Source of the DNA: Platycnemis pennipes
Lineage: Eukaryota; Arthropoda; Insecta; Odonata; Platycnemididae
Length of the DNA stretch: 64,000 nucleotides
Reading direction: 5' to 3'
Assembly (NCBI GenBank): GCA_933228895.1
Contig: OW121857.1
Span: 77,991,672 to 78,055,671, forward strand
The notes below the pieces were generated by a model that did no database searches, was not told where the DNA came from, and worked only from the letters and a program-made list of their open reading frames with translations. The stretch's first letter is position 1. Each line of letters begins with the position of its first letter. This document shows positions 35,601 to 45,600 of this stretch, in pieces. The translations under genes were made by a program, and so were the position numbers.

Positions 35601-35718
35601 ATTTTTATAAAAATATGACATTTTCTCACTTAAGTGCAATTAATACCTGGGTTATTCGATCAGCATTGATCTGATCAACCGTGGGCGCAGGGCCCTTAAG
35701 CAAATTACTATTTGCCAT
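23452..35718 (-). CDS. AQR: Aquarius, intron-binding spliceosomal helicase (N-terminal 295 codons only)
   Basis: AQR is a nuclear SF1 RNA helicase of the spliceosomal intron-binding complex (with SYF1, ISY1 and cyclophilin E); it contacts the intron upstream of the branch site. Exons on the - strand: 35647-35718, 35371-35471, 34919-35282, 24269-24437, 23452-23630; total 885 nt, 295 codons. All junctions are GT-AG and phase-consistent (0, 2, 0, 1, 0). The start [20 protein letters not shown] matches the AQR N-terminus (APTVxQINA). Then come YWAPH, the near-invariant [36 protein letters not shown] and [20 protein letters not shown]. These belong to the N-terminal ARM-like scaffold. The helicase core (another roughly 1,100 residues) is not in the window. 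The gene diverges from the PX-domain gene at 36513. Its introns 3 and 5 are large and transposon-rich. Confidence 0.92.
24269..24437 (-). CDS. AQR: AQR exon 4
   Basis: Acceptor TTGATATTTAG, donor GAAG|GTAAGT, 169 nt. It encodes [20 protein letters not shown] followed by a Gln/Glu-rich helix and [18 protein letters not shown], aligning with the AQR segment LRKFWxLIKKxD...FLxxLIxKFI. Confidence 0.88.
25629..26123 (+). repeat. Left 495-bp terminal inverted repeat
   Basis: Paired with 28847-29341. It starts TAGGGTGGGCCG and ends CATTAAAACAGA. Confidence 0.9.
26403..28145 (-). pseudogene. Transposase-like protein of the long-TIR element, broken
   Basis: Read on the - strand from 28145, the protein contains [20 protein letters not shown], an in-frame TAG (27906-27908), then [40 protein letters not shown] and [19 protein letters not shown] stop at 27414-27416 follows. 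In shifted frames come [20 protein letters not shown], then [39 protein letters not shown] and [20 protein letters not shown], ending at 26403. I associate these blocks loosely with an uncharacterised protein family common in arthropod genomes and do not know its catalytic class. At least three stops and two frame changes mean this copy cannot make the protein. Confidence 0.65.
28847..29341 (-). repeat. Right 495-bp terminal inverted repeat
   Basis: Inverse complement of 25629-26123, with one mismatch seen by eye. Confidence 0.9.
30148..30870 (+). pseudogene. piggyBac transposase remnant (N- and C-terminal pieces)
   Basis: An acidic N-terminal region ([18 protein letters not shown]) leads into [21 protein letters not shown], like the lead-in to the piggyBac core. 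After a stop at 30613-30615 the sequence jumps to the Cys-rich C-terminus ([16 protein letters not shown]...RKLVCLEF). The catalytic core between them is deleted, so this copy is non-autonomous. Confidence 0.7.
31230..34918. other. Distal part of AQR intron 3
   Basis: No exon is seen. Around 32395-32565 a GGGACTTTT/AAAAGTC motif recurs. Around 33860-33960 is a block ending GGATTCAGCGACTC, related to the repeat units in the 20822-21638 element. Otherwise the stretch is unremarkable AT-rich sequence up to the AQR exon 3 donor. Confidence 0.5.
32960..33055 (-). repeat. tRNA-like sequence (pseudo-tRNA or SINE head)
   Basis: On the - strand, GGAGTGCTAGCATACAGTGTAGCGC (A-box-like) is followed about 40 nt later by CCCGGGTTCAAATAAGC (B-box-like GGTTCAAAT). 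The acceptor stem does not close cleanly, so I do not call a tRNA gene. Confidence 0.35.
34919..35282 (-). CDS. AQR: AQR exon 3
   Basis: 364 nt. Acceptor GTTTTCAG, donor AAGAT|GTAAGT, phase 2 to phase 0. It encodes [59 protein letters not shown] and [17 protein letters not shown], the most conserved stretch of the AQR N-terminus. Confidence 0.95.
35371..35471 (-). CDS. AQR: AQR exon 2
   Basis: 101 nt. Acceptor TTTTAACAG, donor TCTAG|GTAAGG, ending in phase 2. It encodes LANQYWAPH, then [18 protein letters not shown], matching AQR LAxKYWAPH...FDxxxIEDIYxxEI. Confidence 0.93.
35647..35718 (-). CDS. AQR: AQR exon 1 (start codon)
   Basis: 72 nt, exactly 24 codons, from ATG 35718-35716 to the donor ACCCAG|GTATTA. 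The peptide [13 protein letters not shown] aligns with the AQR N-terminus, so the start is well supported. Confidence 0.92.
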
Positions 35719-36512
35719 CGTTGGTTTTCTTCGGCACGATTAAATTAACCGGTAAACTTCATGGACCATCACCTACCAAACATGACAAAAAATTACAATA
35801 GACTATCGAAATTTTGTGGCAACGATGTATGAAAAATATTTGGTAGATGACTATGAGAAACTTATTTATCACCATAAAGCTGTGGGTTGTCACAATACAT
35901 TAAATGGAAATAAAGTAAATTCATTCTTGGTAATTTCATACGTTCTTGTTTAACCTCGATGTACTTTTCTATTTGTTTGTTCTTATCGCTTGTGTACCAT
36001 GGATTATGGTGGCAGCCAGACATTTCAAGCTGTATCGTCATATCTTTGTTGTTAAAATACCTGCCTCGATGGCATGATTAAAAATGGATTATGAGCAGAG
36101 GAAGGGCTATTAAAATAAATATTGATGTGTTTTTGCAGGGAATGATTTCACGGTTTTCACGTTCCAACGCAGTTGTTTTAAAACGTTAAAAATATTTATC
36201 CAATAAAAGAATGACGCTGCGCGAGCAAATTCCGTCTGCAAATGCGCTCCATTGCGACACCTATTATCAAATTTATTAATGTAGTTCTTAAACGAATTTA
36301 TCAGCTGAATGTGGTGGGATGGTCAACAACCGATAATGACCAGAGAATTGATATTTTAAATGTTTTATGCGGAAGTAATTTAGTCTGTTTTTGACATGGC
36401 TGACCGCTAAACTATAAGTCCATCCAACGTAACTGTCTCACCACCACAGTGTAGTACGTCGTTTTACTGATTTTAACTACTTGATATTGATTGTATTTTA
36501 CAATTTGAAGTT
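35719..36512. promoter_or_regulatory. Shared intergenic region between divergent AQR and PX-domain genes
   Basis: 794 bp separate the two start codons on opposite strands. Both 5'UTRs and promoters must fit here unless there are untranslated exons elsewhere. I see no obvious TATA box or CpG-rich block. The arrangement suggests, but does not prove, a bidirectional promoter. Confidence 0.55.
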
Positions 36513-36620
36513 ATGCTGTCAAACATGGCACCAAAGGGTGACAATTGGACACGGAAATTCAGTGTTACCGATCCTAGGAGGCATTCTAAAGGATTCACTG
36601 TTTATAAAGTCACATCAATT
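36513..36620 (+). CDS. RPS6KC1: PX-domain gene exon 1
   Basis: 36 codons from the first ATG, or 32 from ATG 36525. Donor TCAATT|GTAAGT. It encodes WTRKFSVTDPRRHSKGFTVY, the first strands of the PX fold. Confidence 0.88.
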
Positions 36621-39600
36621 GTAAGTATTGGACATGCTGTTCATGACATTTTCTCTCCAATTTATATGATGACCTATGTGAATATTACTTCCTTGTAGGT
36701 GTATCCAAAATTGTCACCTGAAGCAGCGACCAAGGTATGTTTGTGAAGTAGTGGATGTCATGTTCCAAAGACACATTAGCAGTCCTGGTTTTAGTCATTC
36801 ATCACTCTGCGTTTTTTAGGTGATTGTTTGGAAGAGGTACAATGACTTCAAAAAACTTCACAAGGAGCTCCTTATCAAGCATAAAAAGTTGCACCTAAAA
36901 GATAAATTTCCATCCTTCGCAAAGGGAAAATTTTTTGGAAGGTAATATATTTTCATTTTTCTGTGTAGATAACAGACTGGAGGGTTTGTTCTTTGTGGTT
37001 GATATTAAGTTTGAATAACTTTAGGAAAAGGAGTTGATTTCATTATTCACCACAGTGAAATCTACAACTCCTCATACATTTTTTGTCAAATCCCACTTAC
37101 GGCACACTTCTCTCACACTCATGTCACACTCATATTTTGTTATAATTTTTTTCGCATGTTATTGCACACTTCATTTTCACCAGAGAGACAAGATGTTGAC
37201 ATTAAAGTAGGGTTTATATTAGGCATGCTGCCAACTTTGTGTTCTCAGGGTAGTTAATTATTAGCGTGATGTGAGCACAACTACGGTCATTTGCACTATT
37301 CAAGAAAGGTGGGTAAGGGACTTTCCACAAATTGTGTAATGCTTAAGGAGAGGTGGAAACGTCGGTCGAACTGCTATGGTACTTAAAAGTATAATCTAAC
37401 GCTAGTATCCCTTATTGTCCTTCAGCAGGGAATGGGAGGGGTCCAGCCATCCATTGTATTGGAAGAATTCTTCCATTAATAATTATGATACACATAATAA
37501 TTGTAGTGTTTAAGAAATATTATTGAAAAAAATAAATAATGCACATAGGTACATATATAAGGAATGTCTGTTTTATCATTCAAAATAAATAGAGGGTCCA
37601 TTAGCGGTGTTCCAGAAGTGTGGGGACATTTAAAGAATATTACAGAATTATAGCAGTAAGGATGAAAAGAGAAGAAAATCAAGATCACAAATTTTGTGTG
37701 GGTGACCCCTAATTTGGCTGGGGGTTTCCTTACTTCTATGCTTGCATTTCCAGATGTAAGTAGGTTCTTCTTTTGGTAGAATGCCCTCTTTGCCTGAACT
37801 CTTCTTCTGACTATTTCTTTCTTGCCTTGTCCATCATTGGTTACTCAGATGAAGCAAGAAAGAAATAATCAGAATAGCTCAGGAAAAGAGGCCATTCTAC
37901 CAAAAGAAGAACCTACTTACATCTGGAAATACAAGCGTAGAAGTAAGGAAACAATTCATCAGGACGTACATCTGGAGCATGTTTCTTTAAGGCAGTGAGG
38001 CATGGACAATGACAGAAGTGGAGAAGAAAAGGGTTGAAGCATTTGAAATGTGGTGCCACAGAAGAATGATGAAAATGAAATGGATCAACTGAGTGAGTAA
38101 CGAGGAAATCCTAACAAGAATGGGAGAAAAGAGAAGTCTGCTGATAACTCTAAAAAGAGGACGGGTCAACTTAATCGGCCATATCTTAAGACACGATGGC
38201 CTGATGAAGACAATCATTGAAGGACAAATTGATGGGAAGAATGGCAAAGGAAGGCCTCGAGTGAGATATAAGGAACAAGTGATAAAGGATCTGATAGAGA
38301 AGAAATACGTAAATATGAAGAGATTAGCTGATAGAATAACTCAGTGAAAAGCTGCGTCACCCAATCTGAGGATTGGTGACTAATGATGATGATAGGAATT
38401 TTTTAGGGAATGGTCAAAGGGTATAAAGAAGACCGGAATTGGTATTAACATGCTCTTAATGGGAGGTATGTAGGGGTTCATAGAACAATGAAGAGAACAA
38501 TAGTTTAACATCCTATCTGAGAAAGTACCAAGCTTGAAGTACCCTGCATGCATCCCTCTGGGAAAATATGCTATGGTGTTCCAGTCAGAGTGATATGCAC
38601 TTCTGACCGGAGCATATGCTATTAAAGAGATTGGTGTGTTCAACAGGCCAGTGTACACATATGCACTGATAGTCAGGCAGCTCTAAAGGCGCTGACCTCA
38701 CCATGTTGCAAATCACAGTTGCTCCAGGAATGTTTCGAGGCACTCAATTAGATAGGTAGATGCAGCAAGGTGTAACTTTTCTGGGTACCTGGTCATCCTG
38801 GCATATCCGGAAATGAGATGGCTGATGAGTTGGCAAAGGTCGGATCCAGCTGCAATCCAATTGGACCAGAACCAATCATACCTATTGCCACTTCAATAGG
38901 GATGGTGGAAATTTAAGTGTGGGGCTTAGCCCAGCATTCTGAGTTCTGGGGAGCCATACCAAGCCTCAGACAGGCCAAATTACAAAAAAGTAGGGACCCT
39001 GAAATTTCACGAATGGGTTTTTTCGTGAATTTTTTTTTAAGAGCATAAAAGTTGTTATTTTGATGTTTAAAGCCCTTATAAGTTAAAATTTACCATTTTA
39101 ACGCTAGTGAAATTCACCAAAATTTCGCTGATAGCTTTTTGTTCGCGAAATTTAGCATTATTTGGCTGTTAGTGCGATATTTTGCGTGAATTTTTGCATT
39201 TTTTACACCTATCGTACGATATTTTGCGAAAAAAACATGAAATGCTTTATGTTTTATTTTGATACGTATGTAAAGACACATAATGAAAGACATCCCATTT
39301 GGTGAAAAAATGTCTGCAAACTCATGGTGTGAAATGAATACATAATTATTTTTTAAGTGGCCATGCCACTATCATCAGTCTTTCAGTAAGTCTGCTCATA
39401 GCATTAATGGGACCAATAACTATGCTGGACAATAGTATTTTAAATGTCTTAGCTGTTGGGCGAAAAATTGAGAAGTTGTCAAATGGATGTAATAATTTCA
39501 TTCAAAGAGCACTCCACCTAAGCTGTGACTGATGGGTTGCAATTACTCCTTCGGTAGACAAAAAGAGTTATTTAAGGATAAACTATCAAATTCACTGACT

Positions 39601-42600
39601 GATGTTGAGCATATATTGCCAACTTTATATGGCTCTGGCCCGACGGCATTCCTGCCGCAGCAAACTTATTCGGCGCCAGTGGCGGAGGGTCGCTGGCATG
39701 GCGGGGCAGTAAAAAGTATGAGGTAGGGACACACTAATATTTCCGTGTGATGCAGCGCATTATTTGTCCGGAAAGGAATTTTGAAAAAATTACCTAAGTC
39801 AAGGCGAGCCGGCATTTAATTTTGAATAAGCCGTGGCGGGTAGGTACCTACAAAAGACAAGTCTGGGCAGGCATATATTACCATCTGGATAAGCTAGTGT
39901 CACCACACGTTTATAGTTCGATCGGAGCTACTGTTGATCAGAAATAGTATCTCTGTAGATCATAATGTCGAAAATTGTCAGCGTATTTGATCGCCAAAAG
40001 GAGTTTGAAACCGATATATATATGTAGGTGTATATACATTTGACACAATAAGGTTTATATATATTTGACGCAACTTTGAATATGCAGAGCAGCAGTACCA
40101 AGGAAATTGGTCAAAGTCAACCCACACAACACTGTCTTTAAGCTAGGTGGCCATTGAGTCACCTTTGTTATGGCCTATATTTTGTGTACATCTCTGTGTA
40201 TTTTGTTATATATCAATGAAGAGAAGATAGAATGAGTTCGATATATCAATTTATGTCTCAAATGCAATTCTTAGTTTGTTTAAATTGAGAAATACGTAAA
40301 TATTTTTATCACTGCCGGAGCATGAAATTTGTGAATTTTGCACCGCTGGGGCAATGATTTTTATACCGCTTTCCCTCGAGTTTATTTACCACTTTACAGC
40401 ATCCCTACATATAAGGGAACCAAGGCCTGGGCTTGCCAAAAGGCTTCTGTTACTGAACAGGAGTAAATTATGAATGGTATTGGGACTCCTTACTAGGTAT
40501 TACCAAGTGATGAGGCACCTACACCTCCTGGGAATCGTAGATTCATCCAGATGCAGCTGGTGCGAAGAAGAGTGTGAAACCGCATCCCATATATTATGCG
40601 AGTGCCCCGTTGTGATGAGGACTCCGATTAGGTACCTGGGCACACCATATTTCGAACACAGGGAGGTAAGGGAGATTCCAATAGGGGACCTGGTGGCCTT
40701 AAGTAGGGCGATTGACCTCTATGGGTGATTTCTCCAGAAGGGTGGTTGGCGCAATGGACCAATAGGTCTAAGTGCCTTAGTGCCTCCTTTGTGAGAAACT
40801 CCACCTCAAGAACAATCAATCAATCATACATTATGATCATATGTCATCAATCATACATTATCACTAAGCTATGTGCTTTTACACACACTGTTTAGGTAGG
40901 CTGATGATTTTTATACTTTCAATGAGTAGCTGCTACATGATATGTTCTAACATAAAAGAGGTTTATCTGCTCTTTATGTCACAGTATTGACTGAATGGCC
41001 AACATGGAAATGGTTAGAATGCTTGATTATTATGATATTGATGACTGATAAGTTTGGTTGGAAAATGTGACTTTTAAAGTAATTAGATTTGATAGTAATT
41101 TAGAGGCTTGTATGATTTGAAATTAAGGGTTATTCCCTTAATAGCTGTAGCTAATTGCTTTGCTGATTCATCTGAACTCTGATCTGGTATTGCTAAAAGT
41201 TGTTAGAAATAATGTGGTAACTCTAGAAAAATTACTTCATATACCTGTTGAAAACAAAGTCTGAGTCTCATGATCATTTTTCATGCTCATGTTCTGGTAT
41301 CATTTTGCCTAAAGTTCTTTGAGGCAAAGAAGATGGTAGCCTAAGCCATCATTTTTGTCACTTGAGTACTTGGTCATTTTCAGTCCCTCTTTGTATCATT
41401 TCACTTCTGAGATCGTCATTCCATCATAATATACTTATTCTAGTAAATCGAAAATTTGGTCCTGTAAAGTTGCTTTTATTTATTATGAATGACAAAATAA
41501 CCTTTGTATTTCCGCAATTTATTCTCATTAAGGTCATCCTCATCGTCAAAACCATGGTAGTAGTGTGAGAGAATAAATTGTGGAAATACAAAGGTTATTT
41601 TGTCATTCATAATGAATACTAGTAAATTCCATAAAGTGACGCCAGAAACCATTAATTTTGCTTGTATTTTTTGCAAAATTATTTTTTTAAGCCTTTTTGG
41701 CTTCCAAGAGCCTGAAAGTTATATTGATGTAAGTACATATTCTATATTTTAAGTATGAAGAGGATGTGCTCAAATGCTGGGAGTCTCCATCATTTAAACT
41801 ATCCCTGAAAATGATCTATTTGGATGTTCATTTCCCAACTATCATTGCCACTATCCCCAGACATTTCTGTGAAAAATGATCAAATGATCCAGGCTTAAGT
41901 TAAAGATGTTCGTGGGATATCACGTAACTGAAAAAAAAACAACCTTTCCGCTGCAATTGCTGAGGCTCCTTTAAGGATATAATGTTGTGTCAGGTAGTGC
42001 ACCAAATAGTAAAGGAGTATATGTAGAAAGGAGAGTATGTATTTTTTTCTAGTCTGGAAAGGGTGTCAGTGAATCTGTCTTTCAACTGGAGATGCGCAAT
42101 TTGTATTGTAAAGAAGTTGAATTGTAAAGTTTGACACTGATACAGATAGGTGATGGTGATACTTATCTCTTGGGACAGGAGTTATAAACCAATGTTCTAT
42201 TGAGAGTTGGGATATGACTTCAAGTATTTTTCAACAACTACTTTTGTGTTTGTGCTCAACAGGATTCATAATTGAGTTTAGTCATCTGTGCAGTCCGAAT
42301 GTTTGCCAACTCCTGTCCTAGGAGATTCTCACTAACCCCCTGTGCCTAGGGTATACTCCTGCAGATTGCCATGCTTGTGGTCCATTTAAAGTAATTCTTT
42401 TCATTCCCTTAACAGTGTATCAGATTTCTTCATGATGGGAACATATTTATTCAGTGTTGTAATAATGAATATTTACCTCTCAATTTTGCCTGGATATCAA
42501 ATTATTTCTTTTTTACCTGCAGGCTTACAATGATGAAATCGTAAGTCTTGTTGTTGTATACTTCAATGTAGTTGTAGGATATTTCTTTATAAGTGAATGC

Positions 42601-45600
42601 TTTCTCTTCACTAAGACTGTACCATCATTGATTTTATTTTAAGCACTGGCATATAGCTAGTATTTTTAAATAAAGCCCAAGAAACCTTTAGTTATTACCT
42701 TTCTTTATCATCATTCAGTTTCCAAGTTGATGAATGAATATTTTTTTATGAATGAGTAGTTAAGCATGGATCTTTTTGTAACTTGTCTTTGTTCTTTTTA
42801 CTGCACACTAAATTGACTTTATTTGCATTAGGCATATGTACCTGGAAATTAATATTGCTGATTAATATATTTATCTCGTTCACCTTTATTTAAGAGCTCA
42901 CATTATCTGTGAATTTTGTGTTGGAAACTGATAGGTAGAAAGGGTATGCATTGTGTGCTGGAAATAATTTAGGGTGTGTGGTATTCGAGGATAGGCAGAC
43001 CCATGCAATAAGACAACCAGCTGCTTGAACCACTACTGCTTTAATGATCGCCCGACCAACCTGTACATCAAGGACACCACCTGTGCGCCCTCTATGCGTT
43101 ATTCATTTTTTTACAACACGTACACTCCTCAGTTTTTTAACATCTTGTGCAAGAGGATAAAGCAAATCACAAAAATAAATAAATGAATAGCAATAATAAC
43201 GATAAGCACCAGAAACTCAGAACATGGTGGATCATAAATAACCACAATAATAACCTCCAACAATACGTTCACTTAAATTATTTTCCAACACTAATAATAA
43301 ATGGTAGATAACAAATAACAACAATAAGTAACAAGAATTACAATAAATAGCACCAATAACCAACAAATTTCCTGACAATAATAACAATAAATATCACTAA
43401 TAACCAACAGATTTCATCAATTCTTATGACTCAAACAACCTAGTCTTATTTATTATTCTACCAGATCTTGTATGATACTGATCCAGTTTCTCTAAAAACA
43501 TTTCCTCTGGATCTCGGTTACCTTCCATCAGCGGACTTCCACTATTGGACTTGGTGGCTGACCACCGAGGGGAAATGTGAATACTATTCCTCCTATACTC
43601 CTTCCCTCCACAGTCTCTGACAATATAGGAACGAGGTTCAGGAGACTGAGCTACAATTTGACCAGGGCTCCATAATGATTTGGGCGACTTTTGGAAAGAG
43701 ACTCCATCCCCAACATGGAACCTTTGTTCTGCGTGAACATGGCTATCATATTGTTCTTTCATTTTCTTTTGAGTTTTAATTAATTCATCTCTTGCCTTTT
43801 TAATTACTACTTTTGGTTTTAGCGACTCAAAGCACACTGGAATGTTGATGTTCAATGATCTAGACATTAAAATATTGGCTGGTGAAGGTACATTTCCTCT
43901 TGGGGTATTGCGCAGGCTTAAGAGTGCTAGGTATGGATCATCTCCTGAATCCCGTGCCTTTTTCAGTACATTTTTTACAGTTTTAACTGCAGACTCAGCC
44001 TTTCCATTGGACTTGGGATAATGAGGGCTAGACATGTAGTGACCAAAATTCCAATCACCAACAAACCTCCTAAATTCTGCAGATGCAAAACAGGGCCCTC
44101 CATCAGTATATAACTTATGTGGAATTCCATGCCTACTGAAAATTGATTTCAGTTTGCAGATAACAGTACTGCTTTTAATGTCATGTAGTTCGGTAGTCTC
44201 AATAAAATTAGATAAATAATCCACCACTACCAGATAGTTCCTATTGTCCAATTCAAAGGTATCTGCCCCGACATCTGACCAAGGCAACTCAGGAACCTCG
44301 TGACATATTAATGGACTACTTGTTTTATTGTTTTGGAATTTAGCACATGTTCCACATGATTTCACAAAATCCTCAATCTCCTTATTCATATTAATCCAAA
44401 ATAAAGTGGATCTGGCCCTATCTTTCATCCGAGTTATTCCAGGATGACCAACATGAAGTTTTTCTAACATCTCAGACTTAAGTGAACTGGGAATTACAAT
44501 TCTATCCTTTTTAAATATAATATCTCTAATAATACTAAGCTCATCTTTAAAATCAAAAAATGGCTTCAACTCATCACTTAATACTTTCTTATACCTGGGC
44601 CAACCACATCTTATTTTATTCTTTAACCCTGATAACACTGTGTCTTCGATGGTTTTTGTTTTTATCAATTCCCAGTTATTCTCGGTCATAGGAAAATTAT
44701 CAATTAACATATTCACTTGCAATTCTATGTCTTTATCAAAATCAAACTGCTCATCCACACTATGAACATTAAAGTCCCTTGATAATGTGTCTGCAATATA
44801 TAGTAATTTTCCCGGCTTATAGGAAACCTCCAACGTGAAAGGCTGAAGTTGAAGCATCATTCTCTGCAGACGTACTGGTATTTTATCAAGTGGCTTCTTA
44901 AAAATCGAGACTAATGGTTTATGATCAGTCTCCACCTTTACCCATCTGCCAAAGACAAATTGTCTAAACTTCTCACACCCAAATAATATACTTAGCATTT
45001 CTTTCTCAATTTGAGCATACCTTGTCTGGGTCTCAGTTAATGCCCTTGAAGCATATGCTATAGGCCTATTATTTTGAATCAATACTGCACCTAGCCCACA
45101 CTGACTAGCATCCACAGACAACGTTAAGGGCTTATTGGGATTGTAGTAGGCCAATACAGGGGATTTAATTAGCTTACTCTTCAATTGTTCAAAACACTCA
45201 TTCAATGAACCATTCCATTCAAATACTGAATCATTTTTTAGAAGTTCCCTCAATGGTTTAGTAGTTTCAGAGAAGTTTGGTATGAACCTAGAAACATAAT
45301 TAAACATTCCTAGTATCCTTTGTAGACCCTTTTTATTTTTAGGGGGTTCCATATTACTAATGGCTTTTGTTCTTTCATCGTCAACCCTAACACCTTCAGC
45401 ACTAAATTTGTGACCAAGATATGTTACCTCAGTTACATTAAATTGACATTTATTTTTATTAAATTTGAATCCGTTTTCCTTTGCCCTTCGCAGTACTAAG
45501 GACACAGTTTCTTTTAGTTTCTGCAGAGAGTCTGCATAACATAATACATCATCTTGAAATGTAACCACCCCTTCAATATTCTCAAAAATTTGTGACACAA

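Noticed and set aside
36621..36698. Read-through of PX exon 1 into the intron (codons after TSI)
   Set aside because: A consensus GTAAGT donor and the family alignment (TS-I-VYPKLSPEA) show that this is a short intron.
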